From assembly GCA_903995115.1 (NCBI GenBank), contig LR877147.1, positions 124,001-188,000 on the forward strand: 64,000 nucleotides of DNA. The letters are read 5' to 3'. Below are positions 19,518-30,151 of this stretch, one piece after another; positions within the stretch are counted from its first letter, which is position 1; every line of letters begins with the position of its first letter. The notes beneath the pieces were generated by a model. The model ran no database searches, was not told where the DNA came from, and saw only the letters and a program-made list of their open reading frames with translations. Origin of the DNA: Angomonas deanei (lineage: Eukaryota > Euglenozoa > Kinetoplastea > Trypanosomatida > Trypanosomatidae). A program made the position numbers and the translations under genes.

Positions 19518-21068
19518 ATGAGCGGTAAGGGTTCCTTTTTTTGCGTATTCCTGTCCGCGCCAGAGCGGGAGTCTCTCCTGTTGGAGTGCCCAGCGGCGCT
19601 TGTCGCGCTCTATCAGTTTGTCGCCGCCAATCTTTCCTACGGAACAAATCTGGTCCAAACACTCCATGTGGTGGAGCGCACCGATGGTGTGACCCGCTTT
19701 TTGAAGACGAGTCGTTTTAGTGATTTGACACAGTGTTTATTCAGTGAGGCGTCTCAGAGTAAGCTGAATAGTGCCGAACAAGCCTTTTACAAGAAAATGG
19801 GCTCCTGTCTCTTGTCCCTGTGGAATGAGACTGGTAGCACGGAAATGCTAACCGTAGGCGGTAAAGCGCTCTTTTCCCCTCAAAATAGCAAAGTGCCTTT
19901 GAAGGCCCCGGTGAAGGTTGCCTCCCTGCGGAATGCCTGCACGACGAGCCAGGCCACCCTCCGTCAGGCCACCTTCTGCTGTCTGGAGGGCAGCTGTGCC
20001 TCGATTGAGAAGACGAACCGTCCCTTGTCTACCATTCTGATGAAGGCGGGTTTGGTGGTAGGGAAGGGGAAGACTGGCACTGGTAAGCGACGGAGGGAGG
20101 AGGCGGAGGAGGAAGAAAGCGCAGTGGACGCCGTGACCCCTCTGGCCATGCAGTTTTGCATGATGTCGCTGCAGCAGCAGTGGTGGATGCTAGTGAAGAC
20201 GGCGGTAGACTGTGCCCTGTCGGAGTGTACCGCGAAAGGGATACCCGTCACCAAGTTGTATTTTTTCCAACTCTTAGCGGTGCTGGCGATGCTGGACTCC
20301 AACACCACCATGTACCACTTCCCGTCGGCTACCGAGGACCCCAGCAGCAATGTACTTCTCGTCAAGTTAGCCAACGTGGGTCTTGTCTACCCCGTGAAGC
20401 AGGTAGTGGAGTCGGCGGAGGCCCATCCCTTCTTTGTGCTGTCCCCCTTTTTTAAGCACGCACTGGTCGATATCACCTCCGCCCCCCTCTGCATCACATC
20501 CGTGTTACCGGAACCAACGGATTCTGGCACGACCGAAAGGATGCACCGAGAGGATATCGATACGATCATTACCGAAACCAACTTTAGACTATATGTCTAT
20601 ACCGATCACAATATGGAGCTGCTCAATGTGGTGTCTCAGTTCGGTAAGAAGGAGGAGGAGGTGGGGAACGTGTTGGTCTGCTATCGCGTGACTCGGGAGA
20701 GCTTTAGCCGTGCGCTGCGCAAAGGCATTACCGCCTCTCAAATTATTAAATTTTTGACCCTCAAGGCACACCCGTCGATGATCAAGAAGTACGGTGATGT
20801 CGGGCACAAGGCGTCCCCGGAGGCCATCTTCCGTGAGGGTACCATACCACAGTCGGTGTGTGATCAGTTCTTTGCGTGGGAGAGAGAGTTTAACCGCATT
20901 CGAATTGTGAAGGATGTCGTGCTATTAAAAAATTTGTCCCCCGAGTCCTCAGAAAGGGTGGTCGCCTACCTGAACAGTCAGGGAGAGGCGGACGCTATTC
21001 TTCACCAGGAGACCGGGTATCTCGTACTCACCCAGGACGCGTTTGAACTGGTGAAAAGTGTAAAGTAA
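19518..21068 (+). CDS. TFB2: TFIIH subunit p52/Tfb2
   Basis: Intact 516-residue protein matching the p52 (GTF2H4/Tfb2) subunit of the general transcription and repair factor TFIIH. p52 anchors and stimulates the XPB ATPase. The C-terminal half is the best match: IITETNFRLYVYTD, VTRESFSRALRKGITASQII, FLTLKAHP and the WEREFNRIRI segment correspond to the conserved p52 core and its C-terminal XPB/p8-binding domain. The N-terminal part (winged-helix region) is more divergent, with a Lys/Glu-rich insert near residues 185-205. In trypanosomes TFIIH is needed for spliced-leader RNA transcription, so this subunit likely serves that promoter. The start is the ATG 53 bases after the acceptor; an upstream frame extension lies before the AG. 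Confidence 0.88.
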   Translation: MSGKGSFFCVFLSAPERESLLLECPAALVALYQFVAANLSYGTNLVQTLHVVERTDGVTRFLKTSRFSDLTQCLFSEASQSKLNSAEQAFYKKMGSCLLSLWNETGSTEMLTVGGKALFSPQNSKVPLKAPVKVASLRNACTTSQATLRQATFCCLEGSCASIEKTNRPLSTILMKAGLVVGKGKTGTGKRRREEAEEEESAVDAVTPLAMQFCMMSLQQQWWMLVKTAVDCALSECTAKGIPVTKLYFFQLLAVLAMLDSNTTMYHFPSATEDPSSNVLLVKLANVGLVYPVKQVVESAEAHPFFVLSPFFKHALVDITSAPLCITSVLPEPTDSGTTERMHREDIDTIITETNFRLYVYTDHNMELLNVVSQFGKKEEEVGNVLVCYRVTRESFSRALRKGITASQIIKFLTLKAHPSMIKKYGDVGHKASPEAIFREGTIPQSVCDQFFAWEREFNRIRIVKDVVLLKNLSPESSERVVAYLNSQGEADAILHQETGYLVLTQDAFELVKSVK

Positions 21069-21181
21069 CGATTAGCAAACTATTGTTTTCTTCTTTTTTT
21101 TTTTTGTGGTGAATCGTTTTCTATCTGTACTGTTTTGTTTTTCTGACTTTCAGGTAACTTTGCTTTCTCTCTCCCTATTCC

Positions 21182-21183
21182 AG
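21182..21183 (+). promoter_or_regulatory. Putative spliced-leader acceptor AG
   Basis: AG after a CTTTCTCTCTCCCTATTCC tract; about 70-base 5' UTR to the ATG at 21254. Confidence 0.65.
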
Positions 21184-21253
21184 TGGTATTTAGCAACTCC
21201 GCTATTCTTCTAGTTCTTTCCACGAACCCAATTGTAGTGCCCAGCTAGCAAAG

Positions 21254-22603
21254 ATGATGCGAAGACGACTCCCCGAGTGGATGGCGAAACCAAAGACGAA
21301 GGAGCGCTTCCACCGGTACTGGCCCTGGGTGCTGAGTAGCGTCTGTGCGGCCCTTTACTTTTTCAACCGCGAGCCGTTCGAGGAGGCGGCAGGGACGATT
21401 GTCACGAAGATCCGTAAACCCATGCTGCGCACCATGGAGTGGATCGAGGTGCACGACGTGGACCCGGAGACCATGTCCCTGGAGCTCCCACCCGATATGC
21501 TGTTCGGCCCCCTTGAGTTTAATCAGCAAATGAAGTTCTTGCTGGCGGCGTTGAGGACCGACAATGAGTTGGCCGACGGCTATTTGGCTCGTATTATTGT
21601 AGACTACATGGACCTGACGCTAGACCCACCGAACCTGAAGGAGGAGGACTTTCTGAAGGCTGGCGGACGGGAGCTGTTGGACTTTTCAATAGAAGACTTC
21701 ACCGGCACCGGATCGCGCAAGATGCGAAAACACATTTTCTTCCAGCCCAATGTGTTCCTGCAGCTCGTCAACATGCTGGCCCCGTACCCCAGCTTGACCG
21801 AGTACTTTGTGAATGAGAAGGATGGGATCAACCTGGTGTTGCAGGCGTACCGCCACAGCACGGATGAATACTCTCGCGTCATGGCCACGCGCGCCCTCAC
21901 CCTCTTCGCCTTCACCCAAAAGAAGGACGGTAATGTGGAGCGTCGCATACTGCAGGCGGACGGGATGAAAACACTGATAGAGGCGTACAAGTTGTCCACC
22001 GGGGACCCCACCGACACCCGCTTCTGCACGTTGCTCCTCTCTTCCCTCCTGCGGCACTACCCCAAGGAGGCGGGGAAGGAGTTCCTCGAGGCGGAGGGGA
22101 TAGAGGCGACGATTGGTAACATGAACATCGCACGCTATAAGGGTATTCCCCAACACTTGCGGGTGCTGCGGGACGCCCAGAAGCTGCCCAAGCAGGCCTA
22201 CGGCAACACCGCCGTGAACACACGGATAGAGGACGCAGAGTTCTTGGGGGTTGCCCTCGGTGTGATAGAGGCATTCCCAGAGTACTACGAGGCTACCACC
22301 GATATTTTGAAGTTGATCAACGAGGTGGTTCCCAAGGAGGCGAAGCCGCTGGAGCTCCTGGAGTACCGGGCGATGCCCATCTTGGCCAAGTACTACGTCA
22401 AGTGGGCGGAGGATATTACGTTTCAGACGGAAGGCACCCGCACCTTAGTTGTCAACCTGTTTAAGCAAATCCTGAATGATAGAACCTGCCAGCGGTGCCT
22501 CGACCCGAAGGTCGCCTCGTACGAACTGCAGGAGTGCGTGAAGACGGCCAAGGCGGCCATCGAGGCAGAGAAGAACAATAAGGTGACCGCTGTGGTGGCT
22601 TAA
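21254..22603 (+). CDS. Membrane-anchored armadillo-like protein, unknown
   Basis: Intact 449-residue protein. The first 22 residues are basic, followed by one probable membrane segment (WPWVLSSVCAALYFF, about residues 24-38). The rest is soluble and almost fully helical, with repeated two-helix units (for example DGINLVLQAYRHSTDEYSRVMATRALTLF and the next unit RRILQADGMKTLIEAYKLST) that look like armadillo/HEAT repeats. A single N-terminal anchor after a basic stretch is compatible with mitochondrial outer-membrane or ER signal-anchor proteins facing the cytosol; that is inference. There is no cleavable signal peptide pattern. Codon use is GC-rich like that of well-expressed neighbours. No named orthologue is recognised. 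Confidence 0.7.
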   Translation: MMRRRLPEWMAKPKTKERFHRYWPWVLSSVCAALYFFNREPFEEAAGTIVTKIRKPMLRTMEWIEVHDVDPETMSLELPPDMLFGPLEFNQQMKFLLAALRTDNELADGYLARIIVDYMDLTLDPPNLKEEDFLKAGGRELLDFSIEDFTGTGSRKMRKHIFFQPNVFLQLVNMLAPYPSLTEYFVNEKDGINLVLQAYRHSTDEYSRVMATRALTLFAFTQKKDGNVERRILQADGMKTLIEAYKLSTGDPTDTRFCTLLLSSLLRHYPKEAGKEFLEAEGIEATIGNMNIARYKGIPQHLRVLRDAQKLPKQAYGNTAVNTRIEDAEFLGVALGVIEAFPEYYEATTDILKLINEVVPKEAKPLELLEYRAMPILAKYYVKWAEDITFQTEGTRTLVVNLFKQILNDRTCQRCLDPKVASYELQECVKTAKAAIEAEKNNKVTAVVA

Positions 22604-23025
22604 TCGGGTTCCCGTAGAAAAAACAAAATAAAGCTCCTTCTGAGATTGATATCAAAAAAAAAAAAAAAAACTAGTCACATACTTTACTTGTCGTGGTGAT
22701 TTCATTTACACATACTCTACTTTAATTTAATAACAATCCTAACAAAAGCAAAAACACAAAAAAAGAAATGACAATGCACCCGAACACTAGGTGAAATTAA
22801 TACTTGAATGTACTTACTGACGTAGTATTCGTTTTTTTTTTTTTTTTACGCAGTAGTGGTGCTGGTGTTACCAGAGTTGTGACACACGACGCGTGTGCTC
22901 CACCTGTTCTCCCTTTCCCCCCTTTATTATGAAAAAGAACGATCAGTTTAAATCATACGGCAAACAACGCAAAACCGTTCACGCCAACTTAAAACAATCG
23001 TACTAGAACAACAACAACTTCAAAA
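22604..23025. other. Intergenic region, A- and T-rich
   Basis: Spacer with an A run at about 22653-22670, a T run near 22832-22847 and a short C/T-rich stretch near 22900-22928. The acceptor is unclear. No gene is seen. Confidence 0.6.
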
Positions 23026-23862
23026 ATGTCCGAGCAAGAACTACGAACGGAGTATTGCAAAAAGCATAACATTCATCATTTATTTGAGCTCCTCGCCACG
23101 AAAGTGCTGGTGGAAAGACCAGAGAATCCCTTTGCCTATCTGCGTGACTTGCTACAGTCGGTGGAAGAGAGCGAGGCGAAGAAGGCGTCCTACGACCCCA
23201 CCACCATCCACTTTAAGGCGGACGAAACCGAGCAAGGAAAGCCAAAGCTGAAGAAACTCACCATTGGTACCTTTGGCGTCGACAATGCGGGTAAAACTAC
23301 CCTACTGAGTGCGATGGGAGGGGAGGTCGATCCCAAGTGTACTCCCACTGTGGGGTTCAGCCCGACCGCCTTCCAGACAGAAGAGTACGATATTTGCATC
23401 TTTGACCTCGGTGGGGCGGCCAACTTCCGCGGTATCTGGGTGCACTACTACCACGATTGCCTCGGCATCATCTTTGTCATCGACAGCGCCGCCGAGGAGG
23501 CTAAGTTGCAGGAATCGCTGGAGGTGCTCAAGGAGACGGTGCAGAGCGATTACATTAAAGGGAAGCCGCTGCTCATCTTCTGCAACAAGAAGGACTTGCC
23601 CAACAGTAGAGGGTGCGAGGAGGTCATTTCCGAGGAGTTCCTGGCCAGTGTGCTAGAGGCGGACACCCCCCACAAGATCCTCCCCACCTGCGGCCTAGAG
23701 GAGGACCCCAACATTGACACTGGTGTGGAGTGGCTGCTGGAGGTGGTAGGGAAGGACTACGACCGTCTTGCGGAGCGGGTGAAGAGCGACACCCAGAAGG
23801 TGAAGGAGGAGAAGGAGCGGAAGCGGGCGGAGCGTTTAGCGGCGCTGGAGGCAGAAGCGTAA
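23026..23862 (+). CDS. ARL13: ARL13-type ciliary GTPase with N-terminal docking domain
   Basis: Intact 278-residue protein. Residues 1-45 (YCKKHNIHHLFELLATKVL, then ENPFAYLRDLL) resemble an RIIa-type dimerisation/docking domain. The ARF-like GTPase domain follows: P-loop GVDNAGKTT (84-92), switch I PTVGF, switch II FDLGGAANFRGIW with the DLGG typical of ARL13 instead of DTAGQ, and NKKD (187-190). The C-terminus is a charged helix (EEKERKRAERLAALEAEA). In T. brucei the ARL13 orthologue is known to carry such an N-terminal docking domain and to use it for flagellar targeting; ARL13 proteins act as exchange factors for ARL3 in delivery of lipidated cargo to cilia. Assignment is firm by motif. 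Confidence 0.9.
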   Translation: MSEQELRTEYCKKHNIHHLFELLATKVLVERPENPFAYLRDLLQSVEESEAKKASYDPTTIHFKADETEQGKPKLKKLTIGTFGVDNAGKTTLLSAMGGEVDPKCTPTVGFSPTAFQTEEYDICIFDLGGAANFRGIWVHYYHDCLGIIFVIDSAAEEAKLQESLEVLKETVQSDYIKGKPLLIFCNKKDLPNSRGCEEVISEEFLASVLEADTPHKILPTCGLEEDPNIDTGVEWLLEVVGKDYDRLAERVKSDTQKVKEEKERKRAERLAALEAEA

Positions 23863-24072
23863 TGGGTTACTGTGTGATTGTACTTTTATGCAAATAGAGT
23901 TTTTAGATAAAGAATGCGATGTGTCTCCCCCTTTTACGTGTAGCGTGCCACCGACCTGTCGTTTCTTACCTTCTTATTGGCGAAAACGCTATTTTCCTTT
24001 CTCCTCACCCTTTTCAAAGAACGAAGGAAATAGTAGAACCCTCCTGTATCAGAATTCTTTTTTTTTTTTTTT

Positions 24073-24074
24073 AG
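24073..24074 (+). promoter_or_regulatory. Putative spliced-leader acceptor AG
   Basis: AG immediately after a run of about 15 T; 36 bases before the ATG at 24111. Confidence 0.65.
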
Positions 24075-24110
24075 GTTTTATTTGTTTATACGTATTCCTC
24101 CCCATTAGCG

Positions 24111-27100
24111 ATGCAGAAAGGAAGGGCTGAATCGGTGCAGCATGTCCCTTTCCAGAACCCAATCGATCACCGTAGTCATAGTTTACAACCGAACATTGCG
24201 TTAAAACCATCTAGCAACAAGACCAAGACCACTACCTCCGGCAAAGGCGGCCGCACCGAGCGCGCGGAGAACTCGGGGTTTGATGTTAGTGCCACTTCTA
24301 GTGAGGCAAGCGGTGTGGCGCCGACCAAGCGCAACAACACCCTGCTGCCCCGTAGTCCCGCCTCCCCCAACAACCCCAGACGGTACTCTACCCAGATATA
24401 CGATAAGCTACCCGCCCGGAGAGACTCCTCCATTGGGGCCACTAGTATGAACCCCAAGCTGAGGACCAACAGCGTGCTGGACGTGGCGGCGGCAAAGAAA
24501 CAGGCCCCCAAGAAGGAGCGGGCGACCATCAACTTTAGCGATCCCGAGTACAAGGCGGCATTGAAGAAACTGAAAAAACTACTTCGCCCCATTCTTATTA
24601 AGCGCATTCTGAAGAGACGGCGGCTGAAAAAGTTCAAAATCTATCCCCCGCGAAAGTACACGAAAGAGTCCGTTGTGGCCGCGCTACGCTCCGACAAGTC
24701 TCAGTTAGCCGACTGGCCGGTCCCACTGCTCTCCATGTTAGCCGAAGAGGTGACGTACAACTATTACCACCCGAAGGAGATTCTCGTCTACGCCAGGGAG
24801 TCGCACCTGTCTAGTGGGCTGGTGGTGCTGCTGCACGGGCAGGTCAGCGAGGAGAGAGGCTCCAAGGATGGGGGGACGACACCTAACCGACCGATCAAGG
24901 CACAGAAGTCACGCACGCGGCATAGCCCGGATGTGCTCTGTGTGCAGTCCATCCTCTGCGAGGACCGCAACCCCACCTGCATCCGTGCCGGCGACGGCGT
25001 GGACGTGGCGATTATTACCTCGCGTTGGTTCTGGTCGGTGGTGGGCAATTATGTGTTAGAGTCCAGCAAGGCGAAGGACTTGCTCGCTCTCTTTAGCCGG
25101 ACCGTTCTGCCTAGTCGAAACGAGATGATGCTCTCTAGTTTTTACGCCACCTCCTCCCTGCTGCAGCGGTCGTGGATGTGGCCGTTTCTCAGCGGGAGCG
25201 ACCGCGTCAAGCTGGCCCGCTCCATGGAGGTGCGGAGTAGTCAACATTGGGGATGTCTTGTTTGAGGAAGGCGTCGACTGCCCTTACATTTACTTCCTCC
25301 GTCGCGGTGTGCTGACGATTACAGTGAAAGGGGAGCCACTGTCGATTGTGGAGCCGGGTAGCGCCTTTGGTGAACTGAGCGCCATATTTAACGAGCCACG
25401 GAACTCGTCGTTGGTGTCTGGGACGATTTGTGAGTTGTACGCCCTTCACGAGAATGAGATTCACCATCGCTTCAAAAAGTATCCCGATCTGGCCAAGCTG
25501 CTCACCTTTAAGGCACTGGAGCGTCGCCGGAAGTGGATGGAGGACGGCGTGCGGAGAGATATTTTTAGTCTCGTCTCGATTCTGAGCGGCGTGCCCTGTC
25601 TTAGTCACACGGCGGAAAGCATGCGTGAGGAGCTCGCCTCCTTGGCGGAGATCAAGACGTTCCCGCCTGGGTTCACCATCGTCTCCGCCAACACCCCTTG
25701 CAAGGAGCTGTACATTATTGGGCGAGGGTTCGCGCGGGTAGGAGGTCGGGTGGACCCATCCCGGTCGAACGCCTGCATCCCCCTCGAAGGGGAGTCGAGG
25801 AGCGCGGGAGACTACTTTGGGGAGCTCTTCCTGCTACCCCACCTTTGGCCCCGCGACGTCGTGAGCGAGACCTCTCTGGATGTGTGGGTGCTGCCCATGG
25901 ACAAGGTGCTCAAGGTGTTGGAGTCGAACAAGGTGCAGATTCAGGCCATCGAGGTGTGCCGACAGGGGGTGTCCCTCTACCGGGTGCAGCATGGCGAGGA
26001 GAGTATCACGGAAGGGTACTCCCCCGCCACCTCCTTGGCGGCCTCCCCCATTAACACGCGACGGGGCAGTGGATTCCGGCCGGCGGGGTCAGCCTCCTTC
26101 AACAACAGCGGCAAGCGACAAAGTCTATCGAAGCAGTCCTCCATATCGTCCGCGGTCGACTACGATGCAGTGTTGGCCTCTTTCGATTGGGTATCGTTTA
26201 TCAAGGACAAGAATAGCGAATTAGAGCGGGTAGGAAATGACATTTTCCGTTCCGAGCAGCGGGAGTTGCGCGAGGTGGATAAGGAGACGGAGAAGATACT
26301 GAAGCGACGGGTGCAGTCCCTGATATCGGTTCCCCCGTCCCTGGCGTCCAACCCCGCCGACTGTGACTTCCCCGGTGAAGTCAACGAGCTGCAGGCGACG
26401 ATTGTGGAGCAGCTTCTTCTCACGCCGACGGAGGAGCAGCCACGCTTTTTACGACAGGTGAACGACAGCAACGTGCGTCTCGTCGTCGAGGACGGGGACG
26501 ATGACGAAGGGGAAGTCGTGCAAGGGGTAATTGAGGAGAGTCTCGCCAATGTGAACGATGTGTCCATTGTCAACGTGAATGGGATAGAGGAGATGGCCTC
26601 GGAGAATAGTGGGGACGACGAGGAGGAGGCGACTGTCACCTCCACCCTGGTCACGGGGGACTTCACGAGCGGTAACATTGAGGCGAGCATTTCGATGCCG
26701 TTCAAAAACTTTCCTCTCTATGACATGGCCATGCCAGACGGCTCGACGTGGCCACCGAACCCCATTAACCTCGGTACGCCCGGTCGCCGTTCCTTGGCGC
26801 CAGACGGTGGCGATTACCCTCTTCCTAGCGGCCACCGCGCCTCCATCAGTAGAAATCACTTGGTGCGACCCCCGTCCGGCCTTCCCTCTGCCCTTCTTTC
26901 CCCCCGTCAGACGGGATCGGATTTCCGGTCGTCCCCGCGGAATAGTATTGTGCGACCTATCAGTGCGTCGGAGCAGTTGGTGTCCGGCCTGCGGGTCCGC
27001 CCAGCCAGCGTGGACTACTCGCAACAGAATAAAATTAGCGCCGAACGGTCCACCAGTGTGCTCGACCGTTTCGTGAAGATTGAGGACAAGGATTACTTTA

Positions 27101-29526
27101 ACTCCTACGTGAAGGTACTGCCGCTCGATGAAGGAGAGCTGTGGATACCGGAGGACGAGGCCGACGGCGAGAATCACAACTACATTCTACTGTTACTCCA
27201 TGTACAACTGTGCGGCGGTGATGTCGGGAAACACCTCAACGCCAAAGACAAGTACGTGGTGCGAGTAAAACGGGACGATCACCTCGTGTTGGAGACGGCG
27301 CCCGCCACGATAGAAGAGGGAGCTGGAAATATTCGCTGGCCAATGGACAAGGCTTCTTTTATCAAGTTTGTGCGTGCTGGGGCGGAGCTGAAGCTAGAGC
27401 TTGTCAATCCCAAAAAGCCCAAGACGGTACTGTACGAGACCATCTTTTCCACCGAACCGCTGAAGGAGAAGGACGGATCGATCATTCGAGGCACACACCC
27501 GCTTCGGAAAGGGGGTGACGATAACGAGATGAAATTGGAAAACTTTTACCTGCGAACAGTCTGTCTTCCAGTGATGAGCTCCGACTACAACACACTACAG
27601 AAAAAGTTCAAGGGAAACAAGCGGTTGAGTCTTTCCGATTTGAGTTTGGTGTCGGAGACCAAGTCTATGTTGCACAGTAATGCCGCGGAGGTGCACATTG
27701 TCGCCGTGAAGGGTCTTATCCACCGAATTGATGCCTCCATCGTTGTCTACTTTACGGGGGAATCCGGGGTGGAGACAATCTTTCTGAAAACCCCTCACGT
27801 CGCCCCCAAAACACGCACGCCGTTTTGGCCAGCGGACGGGGCGTACTTTCGCATCGCCCAGCACGGCAAGTTACGGTTTGAGCTGCAGCACAAGGAACAC
27901 TCCATTGGGTCCTACACCACGACGGTAGATGAGCTGGTGTTCGGGGGTGCCGGTATTCACAAGTGTGCCCTTTACGCCCCTCAACTGCAGGAGCCACTAG
28001 GGACGCTGGTGCTCAACACCCTTAGCACTACAGCACACACCAAGACGGAGAACAGAAAGACGGACAAGACCGTGTTCCTACACGTGAGAAATGTTAAACT
28101 ACTTGCCCCGGAAAACTTTATCATTCCCCCAGACCCCTTTGTGGTGATTCGCGAGACGAGTGGCGCCGTGGTGCTGCGTACCCCGTTGGTGTACAGTTCC
28201 TTCGACGCGACGTACCGCCTGGTCGACGGCTCCTGTGTGCTGCAGTGCCCCACGCTAGAGGGAAGCAGCTTCCCCTACTTGATCGAGTTGTGTGACAATG
28301 ACATTTCGTCCATTGTCGGCTCCGCCACGTTTGAGGTGCGGAGTGACGGTATTGGGCCGGAGAATGTGTACTTGGTGGAGATGGGCGACGTGGCAAAGGT
28401 GGAGATCTACACCCAGTGTTGTCAGGTGATGGACCTCAACCGTCAGCAGACGGGTCCGCTCCCTTTCAATCAGAACGACCCGCTGTCCGTGGTGTTTCTG
28501 GAAAAGTGTTACATTAATGCCTTGTCCACCTATAAGGGGAGCGGCCTGCCACTGCACCTGATTGCCACCGTCTCCTCCAAGGACGAGGAACTCTTCCGGA
28601 CCCCACCGAGTGACCAAGGGGAGTGGACCATGAACACGGGTAGCACCGCCTTTCGTGTTTCCCCAGAGATGAAGAACACGGAAGGGGTAACCGTCAAGCT
28701 GTACAGCGGCGGCACGGAGGAGGCCGATAATGTTGGTCAGGTGTACCTCCCCCTGGTGGACCTCTGCCGCACCGGGGAGCACACGTACAATGTGTTCGCT
28801 GGGGATGCGGTGGACAGGGAGAGAGAGCTCCCACGAGGGACCGTCACCATCTTCACCATGTGTGCTAGTAAAGTGAACCAACAGCTCGTCTCCTACGGCG
28901 CCACTGCTATCCACCTCGACGACGACGAGGGAGAGGAGACGACAGACAGTCCATCCTTCTATGGGACCGCTCTCCTCCACCCCATGCGCTCACGCGACGG
29001 CCACGGCGGCCCAGCACAGGTGCGCCTCACCCTCTCCAGCGCCTGCGGCATCATGACCAACGTCAAGAAGAAGAACATTCAAGTCCGTCTGCAGTGTGGG
29101 TCCGTGACGCTGCTGTCCGTGGAGAAGAAGGGCGTCGAGTCCTCCTGTGCCTACTGGAATGTGGATGAGGCCACCGCCCTCGTCGCCGTGCCGCGCTTCC
29201 CATTCACCATTCAACTTCAGTTACGAGGGAGGAATGCGGACAAGGCGGGTCCAGGGGACTCTGCGCCCGATGTGCTCTCCATGACGCAGCGGGCCGGCAC
29301 CACCCACGAGGAGTACACCCTACTGGGGGAGGTGGAGGTGACGATCGCGGCACTCCGCCCTGGCGATGCCCTCATGTACATGGTCCCCCTCGACCGCGAG
29401 TCCCCACCCTTCACCCTCACCGGTACAGAGCTGGAGGCGCAATTCCTCCCACCCTTTTCCAGCAGCGGAAAGTCTGTCGTGTCTTTATTTGCAAAAGGTG
29501 TGGACCGCAGTAAGGGAATGCTATGA
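24111..29526 (+). CDS. Giant CNB and C2-like repeat protein, one frame break
   Basis: About 1,804 residues if one extra G near 25234-25235 is ignored. Reading across it gives VVNIGDVLFEEGVD, the start of a cyclic-nucleotide-binding (CNB) domain, so the two frames are one gene. Three CNB-like domains are visible: about residues 205-330 (YHPKEILVYARES), 375-460 (phosphate-cassette-like FGELSAIFNEPRNSSL) and 510-610 (FGELFLLPHLWPRDVV). A Ser-rich linker and an acidic region follow. From about residue 985 to the end come roughly five beta-rich C2-like units (EVHIVAVKGLIHRID, KTVFLHVRNVKLLAP, QVRLTLSSACGIM and others). In kinetoplastids some CNB proteins bind nucleosides rather than cAMP, so the ligand cannot be named. 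A membrane- or flagellum-associated sensor or scaffold is a reasonable guess. The basic stretch near residues 155-185 is very Lys/Arg-rich. Confidence 0.75.
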
Positions 29527-30151
29527 GTCCATCTATTTAGGTGCGTGTTTCCAAAATGTAAATTTCTTTGTAATACTAACGAAAAAAAAAAAAAAAAGTA
29601 CACGTTTCTTGTGTCCACATTGTTTTTCCGATTTGTACCATTCATTAAAAAAAAACTTTTTTTGTTATTGTTGGTCATTTTGTAGATGTGCGGGACCCTT
29701 TTCAACAGCTTTATATTTGCTTCTCTCTTTCTTTTTTTTTTTTAAGGTTGCCCCCATATTTTATAGTTCTTTTTTTTTTTTTTTAGGGGTTTTATATACT
29801 TGTATTTAAACTTAGTAATTTTTTTTTTTTCACATTAAAGTTTTTTGTTGTGTGTTTTGCTCTCTTTTGATCAAAAAGAATAAGTGTTTTTTTTTATTAT
29901 TATTTACTTTTTTTTTTTTCTGAAAACATTAGTGCATATTTAAGTAATCTTTTTTTTTAATTATTTTATAAAATACGTGTAACCATTTGTGGTCCTTTGA
30001 CGTTTTTTTTTTTCCTTTTCGCGTGTGTTTTTTTTTTTTTTTTTTACGTGTGTGTTCCAAATATAATATAATATAATATAAAAAATTTCAAAAAGAATTT
30101 TTTTTTTTTGTATTCCCACCAAAAAAGCTTTTTTTTTTTTTTTTCGACACC
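29527..30151. other. Intergenic region dominated by T runs
   Basis: AT-rich spacer with more than ten T runs of 8-17 bases and a short TATAA repeat near 30061-30080. An AG at 30126-30127 follows one T run and precedes another. No gene is seen. Confidence 0.65.
30126..30127 (+). promoter_or_regulatory. Candidate spliced-leader acceptor AG, start-deciding
   Basis: Last AG before the ATG at 30152. A T run of about 14 bases lies between it and the ATG. If splicing instead used the first AG after that run (about 30160-30166), translation would begin at the in-frame ATG at 30176. Confidence 0.4.
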
